DNA of 19,563 bases from Nitrospirota bacterium (GTDB lineage: Bacteria > Nitrospirota > Thermodesulfovibrionia > Thermodesulfovibrionales > JdFR-88): contig JAKAMR010000052.1 of the NCBI GenBank assembly GCA_021812785.1, positions 1 to 19,563 on the forward strand, in the 5' to 3' direction. The notes under the pieces are model-generated. The model was not told where the DNA came from. It ran no database searches and was given only the letters and a program-made list of their open reading frames with translations. Made by a program: the position numbers and the translations under genes. Shown here in pieces: positions 6,933-15,500 of this stretch; position 1 is the stretch's first letter; every line of letters begins with the position of its first letter.

Positions 6933-8297
6933 TCACAGGCCTTCTCCCTGGCCAGGAATAAATACCCTGAAGGTAGTCCCCTTCCCCTCTTCGCTTTCAA
7001 CCTCGATCCGCCCCTCGTGGGCATCCACCAGCTCCTTCACAATCTCCAGTCCGATGCCGATGCCTCCCCCGGAGGATTTATAGAACCTCTCAAAAATAAA
7101 AGGCAGCGCGTCATCACCGATGCCACACCCGTTATCAGCAACCTCAACGCAAGTATCCTTGCCGTTTTTAAAGGCCTGTATCGCTACCTTGCCATCTTTC
7201 CCCACGGCCTTCAGGGCATTGCTCACCAGGTTTACCACTATCTGGTTGAGCCTTTCGGGGTCTGCATGCAGTTCCAGCTCATCCGGGCACAGGATCTCAA
7301 GCGAGGCCTTCTTGTCCAGGCAAAGCCCGGCAAATGTGTTTTTTATGTTTTCTAAAATAGGCCTGACCCTACAGGGTTTCTTTTGAAGAAACATTGCTCC
7401 TGCCTGGGTCCTTGAGAGTTCTTCCATCCCGTCAAGCAGGTTTTCGAGCCGCAAGGTCTCCTCGTACAGAGACTGGAGCTGTGCCCCGTCCACCGGGATG
7501 AGCCCGTCGATCATTCCCGCTAGCTCTCCTCTCATTGCCGCAAGCGGTGTCCTTATATCATGGCTGACATTGCCCAGCAGCTTTTTTCTGAGGGCCTCCT
7601 GTGCTTCGAGGAATTTTGTAAGCCTGTTGAAAGTGGCAGACAGCCTTGCGACCTCATCATGGCCCGAGACCCTGACCCTGCTGCGCAAGTTCCCCTCCAT
7701 AATGCCTTCCGCCGCCGCGGCCAGCCTCTTGAGCGGGTCTGTCAGTATCCAGGAAAAAAGGATGCTCAGTGCAAACGCAACGCCGCCCAGTGCGATAACG
7801 GAAAACAGGCGGAACATATCCGAACGCCTCACAAATGTGTCCCCTCTTTCAGGCTGCGGAAAAAACCCCGCCTCCAGGCTCCCTATCTCATGCCCGCCAA
7901 AGAAAATAGGGTAGGAAAAAAACCGGGCAGGTCTGCTTTTCATGTCCGAGCGGGAGACGGCGAGCACCTTTTTTTGAATAAGGGGCGGAAGGGCCTTCAG
8001 AGACTGCTCCGAGCCGGCAATAAGGACATGCCGGCTGTCAAAAAGCCTGATATCCAAGCCCATCATCATTGCCCAGACGGCGTCTTTGGAGGCCGCGTCC
8101 CGGCTCCAGGCCGAATTTTTTGCGTATGATGATTCCAGGCCGGCCATCACCCAATAGACCCTGTCTTCAAGCTGCCCTTCTTCGTACTGGCGGAAGTCCC
8201 GGAGCATCAGATGCCTTATCACAAAGGAGGCTGCCAGCGCGATCATGACCACTGCCATGAGAAGGAGGAAAAACTTAAGCCGGAGTCCTCTAAGCAT
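6933..8297 (-). CDS. Membrane sensor histidine kinase of the metal-efflux locus
   Basis: A 454-residue kinase from ATG 8297. Membrane segments at about 9-30 and 162-185 enclose a periplasmic domain of about 130 residues containing WAMMMG (75-80), a possible soft-metal contact. A HAMP linker (about 185-238) precedes the phosphoacceptor NVSHDIRTPL (His246), then the ATPase N-box (Asn360), DNGCGIG (388-394), IFERFY (401-406) and GGGIGIGL (410-417). Upstream TTG 8309 is also in frame, but ATG 8297 overlaps the response-regulator stop by 8 bases, fits translational coupling and gives a normal N-terminus. Context beside a divergent Cu/Ag-type pump suggests a CusS-like role; the sensor domain itself is not diagnostic. 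Confidence 0.93.
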   Translation of the reverse strand: MLRGLRLKFFLLLMAVVMIALAASFVIRHLMLRDFRQYEEGQLEDRVYWVMAGLESSYAKNSAWSRDAASKDAVWAMMMGLDIRLFDSRHVLIAGSEQSLKALPPLIQKKVLAVSRSDMKSRPARFFSYPIFFGGHEIGSLEAGFFPQPERGDTFVRRSDMFRLFSVIALGGVAFALSILFSWILTDPLKRLAAAAEGIMEGNLRSRVRVSGHDEVARLSATFNRLTKFLEAQEALRKKLLGNVSHDIRTPLAAMRGELAGMIDGLIPVDGAQLQSLYEETLRLENLLDGMEELSRTQAGAMFLQKKPCRVRPILENIKNTFAGLCLDKKASLEILCPDELELHADPERLNQIVVNLVSNALKAVGKDGKVAIQAFKNGKDTCVEVADNGCGIGDDALPFIFERFYKSSGGGIGIGLEIVKELVDAHEGRIEVESEEGKGTTFRVFIPGQGEGL

Positions 8298-9000
8298 CGC
8301 GCTCCGCAACGAATTTATATCCGAGCCTGTGAACGGTGATTATCAGCGCCGGGTTCCTGGGGTCGTCCTCGATCTTCTGTCTGATGTTCTTGATGTGTAC
8401 GTCGATGGTGCGGTCAAAACCCTCGAACAGGTGGCCGAAGGCCTTGTCTATGAGTTTCTCCCTCGTAAAAACCATATGCGGCGAGCAGGCAAAGGCCAGC
8501 AGTATCCTGAATTCGCTGGGGGTAAAGTTGACGGGGGAACCGCTTTTTTTCACCTCGTATTTAAGCCCGTCGATGCAGAGAGAGCCTTTATTGAAACTCA
8601 TGGGAGGCCCGGCCTCCGCGCTTTTTTCCTGCGCGCCCGGCCTCTTAAGCACCGCTTTTACCCTGTACACCATCTCACGGGGGTTGAAGGGCTTCACTAT
8701 GTAATCGTCCGCCCCCAGGGCAAAGCCCGCGATCCGCTCTTCCGGGGAGGACTTGGCCGTTACCATTATCACCGGGATGTCTCCGATTTTTTTAATCTCC
8801 CGGAAGACCTCTTCGCCGCCCATGCCTGGAAGCATAAGGTCCAGCATCACAACGCAGGGCCGATGCGCGGAGGCCGCGCTTATGGCCTCCTGCCCCCTCT
8901 GGGCAACGGACACTGTGTATCCCGCCTGCTCAAGATATACCTTTATGACTCGGGCGATCTTGGGGTCATCCTCTACGACGAGCACGCACTTGTTAGCCAT
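8290..9000 (-). CDS. OmpR/PhoB-family response regulator of the metal-efflux locus
   Basis: A 236-residue two-domain regulator. The receiver has the acidic pair Asp11-Asp12, phosphoacceptor Asp54 in VVMLDLMLPGMGG, Thr81 and Lys103 (IVKPFNPREM). The C-terminal winged helix (about 135-232) contains FTPSEFRILLAFACSPHMVFTREKL and TIDVHIKNIRQKI, ending in VHRLGYKF. It is paired with the downstream kinase through an 8-base overlap. It is divergent from the efflux operon, with 174 bases between start codons, where it probably binds. The ATG has no ribosome binding site and lies 11 bases after a perfect TATAAT, so its mRNA is probably near-leaderless. Confidence 0.95.
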   Translation of the reverse strand: MANKCVLVVEDDPKIARVIKVYLEQAGYTVSVAQRGQEAISAASAHRPCVVMLDLMLPGMGGEEVFREIKKIGDIPVIMVTAKSSPEERIAGFALGADDYIVKPFNPREMVYRVKAVLKRPGAQEKSAEAGPPMSFNKGSLCIDGLKYEVKKSGSPVNFTPSEFRILLAFACSPHMVFTREKLIDKAFGHLFEGFDRTIDVHIKNIRQKIEDDPRNPALIITVHRLGYKFVAERDA

Positions 9001-9174
9001 ACAATTAATTTATTATAAGCGAAAACAGAAAAGGCAAAAAAGGCAAAAAAAGCATTTTCCCGCAGCGAGTCAGGCCTGCGCTCAAAATTGCTGATTTTGG
9101 GCTTTTCATAACTTCTTAATATCACGGAGGTATCCTAATTCAGGAACAGCAAAACAAATGAAGGAGGCGCGAAG
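9001..9174. promoter_or_regulatory. Divergent control region between response regulator and efflux operon
   Basis: On the minus strand TATAAT (9017-9012) serves the regulator gene, with no good -35. On the plus strand TAATAT (9117-9122) is a possible weak -10 for the efflux operon, with only a poor -35 (TTTTGG, 9095-9100), fitting activator dependence. Between them TTCATAAC-TTCTTAAT (9105-9120) is an imperfect 8-base tandem pair that could be an activator half-site pair. A/G-rich repeats (AAAGGCAAAA twice, 9030-9047) lie upstream of the regulator's -10. Operator assignment is inference. Confidence 0.45.
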
Positions 9175-9576
9175 ATGAAGCAGGTTCTTTTAAAAGCGGC
9201 GTTCTTTGTGTCAGCCACGTTGCTGCTGGCCGGGCTGGCGTACGCCAGCGGGCTTCGTGTTACGGGGCAGGCGGGTGACCTGAATGTGGGCGTGATGACG
9301 GACAAGACCCCGGCCGCGGGTAAAAATATCGTGCGGGTCCGGCTTACTGACCGGAGCGGAAGGCCTGTCACCGATGCCCTGGTAAGGGTCTACTGGATGA
9401 TGCCCCCCATGGGGACAATGCCCCCGATGAAGGGATTTGCCGATGCGACGCGTTCAGGCAGCGAATACCGCGCGGTGATAAACCTGGAGTCCTCCGGCCA
9501 ATGGCATGCCATGGTAAAGGTGAAGCGCGCGGGAAGACTCCTGCCCCCGATGAGATTTGATATCAACGCGGAATAG
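9175..9576 (+). CDS. Met-rich YtkA/FixH-like periplasmic protein of the efflux operon
   Basis: A 133-residue secreted protein with a signal peptide (KAAFFVSATLLLAGLAYA, cleavage after about residue 24). The mature part is a small immunoglobulin-like beta domain of the YtkA/FixH kind (VRLTDRSGRPVTDALVRVYWMMPPMG, then a strand ending GQWHAMVKV). Five methionines lie at 75, 76, 79, 82 and 85 (MMPPMGTMPPM), a Met-Pro pattern typical of Cu(I)/Ag(I) binding; His111, Met113 and Met126 could add ligands. AAGGAGG at 9161-9167 is 7 bases before ATG 9175. It heads the channel-adaptor-pump operon, where enteric cus operons carry the unrelated chaperone CusF, so it may deliver metal to the adaptor. Metal binding is inference from the motif and context. 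Confidence 0.82.
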   Translation: MKQVLLKAAFFVSATLLLAGLAYASGLRVTGQAGDLNVGVMTDKTPAAGKNIVRVRLTDRSGRPVTDALVRVYWMMPPMGTMPPMKGFADATRSGSEYRAVINLESSGQWHAMVKVKRAGRLLPPMRFDINAE

Positions 9577-9752
9577 AAAAAACCGGTTTTTGTGTTTGTG
9601 TTTGTGTTGCGCATGAGGGTGTGATGATGTTCCATTTCCGGTTCACGGGACAGCCGGTGGAGCAAAAAAGCAAAAAGCAAAAAGCAAAAAAGGCTTTACG
9701 CGGTTTTTTCGTGTGCAACTTGTTTGCGGCAATAAGGTAAAATCTGACATTC
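9577..9752. repeat. A/T palindrome and two short tandem repeats in the ytkA-like/channel spacer
   Basis: Right after the stop codon, A6-CCGG-T5 (9577-9591) is self-complementary and runs into (TGTGTT)3 at 9591-9608. Farther on, four copies of GCAAAAA(A) occupy 9662-9691. TAAAAT at 9738-9743 ends 9 bases before the next ATG and could be a promoter -10, again with almost no leader. The palindrome plus T-run could also act as a partial terminator. Confidence 0.55.
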
Positions 9753-11135
9753 ATGCCAAATAAAGACATATTTAAAAATAAAAAAGGCAAAATTTGCCGG
9801 GCCGCGCTTCTGGTCTTTGTATTTTCAATCTCGGTTGTTCCGGCTTGGGGCGCCACAGCCCGGAAACAGGAGCCCGTCTTTACCAGTGGTGGCGATGTGT
9901 TTAACAAGGGTGGCGAGGCGGGGTCTGCCGGGTCTGCGCCCCTTGTCCTTGGTGAGCTCATAAATGAAGCCCTGGCCAAAAATCCGCAGCTTGCGGCTTA
10001 CGGCTTTCTGGTTTCCGCGCGTGAGCACACGATACCGCAGGTAAAAAGCCTGCCAGACCCTATGGTTGCCGTGGGCTACCAGAACGAGGGATGGGACAGA
10101 TATTCTTACGGGGACACGATTATGTCCCAATGGATGTTTTCGGTCTCGCAGACTTTTCCCTACCCCGGAAAGCTTGGCCTCAAAGGGGAGATCGCCAGCA
10201 AGGACGCGCAATATGCGAAGGAGTCCTATGAGGACCTGAAGCTTAAGATCGTGCGCCAGGTAAAGGACCTGTATTATGACCTCCTTCTTTATTACAAAAA
10301 CCTGGATATCATAAGGCAGAGATATGATCTTTTTACCCAGTTGGAGAAAGCGGCGCTTGCCCGCTACTCCTCGGGGCTTGCCCCGCAAGAGGAAGTGATA
10401 CTGGCGCAGACTGAAAAATACACCCTCCTTGAAAAGCGGGAGGAGATGAAACAGGAGATAATTGCCGGCGGCGCAAGGCTGAATTCACTTACCGGAAGAC
10501 CGGCGGGAATGCCCCTTGGAAGGCCTGTCGAGACCGGTTACATCCTTAATGCCTCCACTGCGGCCCCCCTTGTGGCCGCGGCCATAAGCAACAGCCCGCA
10601 AATAAAGGCGGAGCAAAGGCTGGTGGAAGAAGCCATGGCAGGGGTCAGGCTTGCCAAAAAACAGTATTATCCGGACTTTACGGTCACGGGCGCCGTGGAC
10701 AAAAAGGGCGGGCCTTTTCAGGACGACTGGAGCCTTGTAACGGCAGTAAACGTCCCGCTTTATTACAGGACAAAACAGAGGGAAGGGGTGCTGGAGGCGG
10801 ATGCGCTCCTCCAAAAGACGCAAGCGGACCTCGAAGCCATGAAACTGTCGCTTTCTTCAGATGTGGAAGTCAATTTCTCCCTTGCGGGGATGGCCGCCCA
10901 TCATATGGCGTTATACAAAGGGGGGCTCATCCCCAAGACCTACGAGGATTTTGAGGCGGCCCTTTCCGGCTACGTGGCCGGAAGCGTCCCTGCATTGACC
11001 GCCATAGACAGGCTCAGATCTCTGCTGGATTACGAATTTAAATATTGGAAGCAGTATGCGGAGAGGCAAAAAGCCATAGCCGGTATAGAGGCCGTGACGG
11101 GGCAGACCCCCTATATAACGGAGGGGAGACAATAA
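9753..11135 (+). CDS. Outer-membrane efflux channel, TolC/CusC family
   Basis: A 460-residue outer-membrane factor, the exit duct of the tripartite pump. A basic N-terminus and hydrophobic stretch (residues 16-34, ending PAWGA) form a signal peptide. Unlike E. coli CusC there is no lipobox cysteine, so it is not lipidated. The mature protein has the OEP repeats of long amphipathic helices: LGELINEALAKNPQL near 65-80 starts the first, SNSPQIKAEQRLVEEAM near 275-292 the second. Helix-rich segments with FPYPGKLGLKGEIA and YYPDFTVTGA are typical of the CusC/CzcC branch. ATG 9753 has no good ribosome binding site. It directly abuts the adaptor gene: the TAA is followed immediately by that ATG. Confidence 0.92.
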   Translation: MPNKDIFKNKKGKICRAALLVFVFSISVVPAWGATARKQEPVFTSGGDVFNKGGEAGSAGSAPLVLGELINEALAKNPQLAAYGFLVSAREHTIPQVKSLPDPMVAVGYQNEGWDRYSYGDTIMSQWMFSVSQTFPYPGKLGLKGEIASKDAQYAKESYEDLKLKIVRQVKDLYYDLLLYYKNLDIIRQRYDLFTQLEKAALARYSSGLAPQEEVILAQTEKYTLLEKREEMKQEIIAGGARLNSLTGRPAGMPLGRPVETGYILNASTAAPLVAAAISNSPQIKAEQRLVEEAMAGVRLAKKQYYPDFTVTGAVDKKGGPFQDDWSLVTAVNVPLYYRTKQREGVLEADALLQKTQADLEAMKLSLSSDVEVNFSLAGMAAHHMALYKGGLIPKTYEDFEAALSGYVAGSVPALTAIDRLRSLLDYEFKYWKQYAERQKAIAGIEAVTGQTPYITEGRQ

Positions 11136-12422
11136 ATGGGAAAGAAAAACAGGAAGATCATTATTCCGGCCGTCTTCATCCTGGCCATAGCCGTGGCCGG
11201 TTACTCACTTTTTAAATTCGGGGAGCATGGGGAAAAGACTCCGGCCGCTTCGCCCAGGGAGAGGTCCGCGGCCGTGCAAAATACACCGGCGGACTCTAAA
11301 AAAAATTCGAATTCGGGCGATAGCGGATGGGGGGATGAGTCCGGATGGGGCAACGGGAACGCGGAGGCCCCGACGGTGCAGATATCCCGCGCAAAGCAGC
11401 AGCTTATTAATGTAAAGATCGCAACGGCGGAAATAGAGCCCATGCAAAAGGCGATTCGCACAGTGGGGGTGGTCACTTACGATGAGACCCGGTTGGCCAC
11501 GGTGAATACCAAGGTCGCAGGCTGGATAGAAAAACTTTATGTGGACTACACGGGTATGTATGTAAAAAAGGGGCAGCCTCTGGCAAAGATATACAGCCCG
11601 GAGCTCTATGCCACGCAGCAGGAATATCTGAATGTGCTTAAATGGGCCGGGAAGGACAAAAAAAAGGATAAAAAAAACGGGGCAGGCGGAGATGGCGCAG
11701 AGGCGGGGCCGATGGGTGCGATGGGCGTGGGCCGGATGCTGGCCAATGATGCCCGCTCTATGGTGGCCGCCGCAAGGCAGAGATTGAAACTCTATGATAT
11801 CCCCGGAGGCGAGATAAAGCGGATAGAGGCCACTGGCAGGCCCATACGGGACCTTACCATATACAGCCCGGTTAGCGGATATATCGTCCAGAAGGACGCG
11901 GTGGTTGGGCTTAAGGCCGCGCCGGGGCAGACCCTCTTTAATGTGGCGGACCTGTCCAGAGTCTGGGTATTGGCCGACGTCTATGAGGACGACCTTTCCC
12001 TTGTAGGGACGGGCCAGTGGGCGGACATAAGCATCGGGGCATTTCCGGGAAAGGTCTTCCGCGCAAGGATAGATTATGTTTATCCCTCCATATCGGGGCA
12101 GACGAGGACGGCAAAGGTAAGATTTTCCATCCCCAATCCCGGGATGAAACTGAAGCCCCAGATGTATTCGGACGTGCTGATCAACAGCAACCTGGGCAGG
12201 AGGCTTGTCATCCCGGCAAGCGCCGTCATAGATACGGGAATGAGGCAGGTAGTTTATGTGGACAAAGGCGGCGGCAACTTTGAGCCAAGAGAGATTACCA
12301 CCGGCGTAAAGACCGATACCATGGTGGAAGTCCTGAAAGGGCTTAAGCCCGGCGACAGGGTGGCCTCGGAGGGCACTTTCCTCATAGATTCGGAGTCCAG
12401 GCTGGAGGGCGTGACGAAATGA
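11136..12422 (+). CDS. cusB: CusB/HlyD-family periplasmic adaptor of RND metal efflux
   Basis: A 428-residue membrane-fusion protein linking pump and channel. A single N-terminal membrane segment (9-27) is followed by a low-complexity linker (28-78), a lipoyl half-motif with VAGWIEKLYVDYTGMYVKKGQPLAKIYSPELYATQQEY (128-164), an alpha-helical hairpin, the second lipoyl half (LTIYSPVSGYIV) and beta-barrel/proximal domains ending in LKPGDRVASEG. Enteric CusB uses N-terminal methionines to capture Cu(I)/Ag(I); here residues 28-80 contain no Met but two GWG(D/N) repeats. A Met cluster (193, 196, 201, 209) lies in the hairpin after a Lys-rich stretch (173-180). A GGAGGGGAG purine run precedes the ATG by about 9 bases. 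The stop overlaps the ATG of a small frame described in the findings. Confidence 0.92.
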   Translation: MGKKNRKIIIPAVFILAIAVAGYSLFKFGEHGEKTPAASPRERSAAVQNTPADSKKNSNSGDSGWGDESGWGNGNAEAPTVQISRAKQQLINVKIATAEIEPMQKAIRTVGVVTYDETRLATVNTKVAGWIEKLYVDYTGMYVKKGQPLAKIYSPELYATQQEYLNVLKWAGKDKKKDKKNGAGGDGAEAGPMGAMGVGRMLANDARSMVAAARQRLKLYDIPGGEIKRIEATGRPIRDLTIYSPVSGYIVQKDAVVGLKAAPGQTLFNVADLSRVWVLADVYEDDLSLVGTGQWADISIGAFPGKVFRARIDYVYPSISGQTRTAKVRFSIPNPGMKLKPQMYSDVLINSNLGRRLVIPASAVIDTGMRQVVYVDKGGGNFEPREITTGVKTDTMVEVLKGLKPGDRVASEGTFLIDSESRLEGVTK

Positions 12423-12553
12423 TGAGGGCTTTTTTCGCCTCCCCGCACCTTATTACTGTCATTCCCCAAAAAAAGGCCGGCTTTATATTTTTACCAATTC
12501 TGGAAAGAATGCCCCGCGTTCTATCAGGCATATAACAAAGCGGGCCGGGCGCA

Positions 12554-15500
12554 ATGATCCGTAAGATAATAGAGCTGAGCGCGAAAAACAGGCTGATGGT
12601 CTTCATCCTGTTTACTTTCCTGATCGTGTGGGGGATACTCTCGCTTGAGAAGACCCCCCTGGACGCCATCCCGGACTTAAGCGACACCCAGGTGATCGTC
12701 TATACGAAATGGACGGGCAGAAGCCCGGACCTGGTGGAAGACCAGGTTACCTATCCGATAACCTCCACCCTGCTTGCTGCCCCCAAGGTGCAGGCGGTGC
12801 GGGGGTTTTCCTTCCTGGGCACCTCATTCGTTTACGTCATCTTCAAAGAAGGAACGGATATCTACTGGGCAAGAAGCAGGGTGCTTGAGTACCTGCAATC
12901 GGTAAAATCAAAGCTTCCCGCGGGGGCGAGCCCGGAGCTTGGCCCCGACGCGACGGGCGTCGGCTGGGGGTTCGAATACGCCCTGGTGGACGACACCGGA
13001 GGGCATGACCTTTCCCAACTGCGCTCGATGCAGGACTGGAACGTAAAGCTTGCCCTGGAGAGCGTGCCCGGCGTGGCGGAGGTGGCAAGCGTTGGCGGGT
13101 TTGTGAAACAGTACCAGGTAAATGTAGACCCTGACAAGCTTCTGGCCTACAACGTCCCTTTGACCAGCGTGCTGGCCGCCGTGAGGCAGAGCAACCTGGA
13201 TGTGGAGGGCAGTGTGCTGGACCTCTCCGGGCGCGAATACATGGTGCGCGGCAGGGGATATATAAAAAACCTGGATGACCTCCGTTATATCTCCGTGGGC
13301 AGAGGCGGGGACGGCACCCCCATTTACTTAAAGGACGTGGCCACAGTGGAGCTTGGCCCCAAGATAAGGCGCGGGGTGGCGGACCTGGACGGTAAAGGGG
13401 AGGTGGCCGGAGGCATCGTTGTAGTGCGGTTCGGGGAAAACGTGGCAGCCGTGATAAACCGGGTAAAACAGAAGATAAAAAAAGACATAGCCCCAAGCCT
13501 GCCCAAGGGCGTCAGGATCGTGACCACTTATGACAGGTCGGACCTCATCAAACGCTCCATAGCCACGCTTAAAGACGAGATAATAAAGCTCTCCATAGCG
13601 GTAAGCCTGGTATGTCTTATCTTCCTGTTCCATCTGCCAAGCGCCCTGGTCGTGATACTCACGCTGCCCATAGCCATCCTGATAGCCTTCATCTGCATGT
13701 ATTACCTTGGCGTCACCTCGAACATCATGAGCCTAAGCGGCATAGCCATAGCCATAGGCGCGATGGTGGATGCGTCTATCATAATGGTGGAAAACGCCCA
13801 TAAGAAGCTTGAGGAGTGGGAGGGACACGGCCCCCATGGCGGCGGTCCCGGCCTTCGCGGGGAAGCGGGCCGGGTCACCCGGGCGGAAATCATAATAGAG
13901 GCAGCCAAGGAGGTGGGCCCGTCGCTTTTTTTCTCGCTTCTTGTCATAACGGCGGGGTTTCTGCCCGTATTCGCGCTGCAGCAGCAGGCAGGCAGGCTGT
14001 TTAAGCCCCTGGCCTATACAAAGACGTTCGCAATGCTTTTTTCCTCCTTCATAGCGATAACGCTTACCCCGGTGCTCATGTCTCTTTTCATAAGGGGCAA
14101 GGTGAGGCCGGAGCGCGAAAACCCGGTGAGCAGGCTGCTGCACAGGATTTACGAGCCCGTGGCAAGCGTCGCATTGAGGCACAAAAAACTGGTCATCTTG
14201 GCTGCCGTTGTCATTCTTGCGCTAACGGTCATCCCGTATAAAAAACTGGGCTCGGAGTTCATGCCGCCGCTTTACGAAGGGACGATACTCTATATGCCTG
14301 TCACGCTTCCAGGGGCGTCGGTAGGCACTTCTTCACGGCTCCTTCAGCTCGAGGACAAGATGCTCAAGGAGTTCCCGGAGGTATCCAGCGTCTTTGGGAA
14401 GGCCGGCAGGGCGGACACCGCCACTGACCCGGCCCCGCTTGAGATGTTCGAGACCGTGGTCAATTTAAAACCGGAAGACCAGTGGCCAAAGGGCATGACG
14501 GTCCGGAAGCTTGAGGACCAGATGAATAACCGGCTCCAGATACCGGGGGTCTCAAACGACTTCACCATGCCCATAAAGGCCCGCGTAGACATGCTGGCAA
14601 CCGGCATCAGGACGCCCCTGGGCATAAAAATAATGGGTCCGGACCTGAACGTCATAGACGGCATAGGGCAGCAGATACAAGACCGGCTGAAAGGCGCGAG
14701 GGGGCTGAGGAGTGTGTACGCCGAAAGGGCGGCAACGGGCTATTTCCTGGATATAGATGTGGACCGGGCAGAGGCCGCCAGGTACGGGCTTTCGGTCGAG
14801 GACGTGCAGGACATCATCCAGTCCGCCATAGGCGGGGCTGATCTGACGACGACCGTGGAGGGGCGGGAGCGCTATCCCGTAAACGTGCGGTACAAGCGCG
14901 AATTGAGGGGCAATATAGATGCGATCAAGCGGGTATTGGTGCCGGTCGCCATGCCGTCCGGAGGGCCTGTCCAGGTTTTTTCCTCCGCAACCGGTATACC
15001 GGGGGCCTCCATGCCAGGAGCTGATAGCGCTTACGGGGGCGGGGGCTCAACCGTTCCCGGCATCACCCTTGCGCCGGACGGATATCCGGGGGCCCGGCCC
15101 GCGGTTGCCCAGGTGCCGCTTGGAGAGCTTGCGGACATAAAATTTGTGAAAGGCCCCTCGATGATAAAAAGCGAGGCGGGCTTCCCGGTCTCATATGTAT
15201 ACATAGACTATTCGGGCTCCGACATCGGGGGGTTCATAAAGGAGCTTCAAGGCAGGCTCAAGACGCTCAGCATACCGCCGGGGTATCACATCCAGTGGAG
15301 CGGCGAATACCAGTACATGGAGCAGACGGCAAAAAGGCTGAAACTGGTAATACCGCTTACGATACTGCTGATCTTCGTGCTCATATATCTGAACACAAAG
15401 TCCGCCGCCAAATCCATTATCGTGCTTTTGGCCGTGCCCTTTTCCCTTGTGGGCTCCTTCTGGTTCCTGTATCTTCTGCACTACAACATGAGCACCGCGG

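Noticed and set aside
8245..9018. 257-codon frame on the plus strand opposite the response regulator
   Set aside because: It is antisense to an unmistakable OmpR-family gene and has no family motifs; a shadow frame of GC-rich codons.
9158..9178. Six-codon frame ATGAAGGAGG...TGA overlapping the YtkA-like start
   Set aside because: It is simply the ribosome binding site read as codons; no independent support for a leader peptide.
12843..13496. 217-codon frame on the minus strand within the pump gene
   Set aside because: Arg/Pro/Ser-rich low-complexity translation with no start signals, antisense to the well-conserved RND gene.
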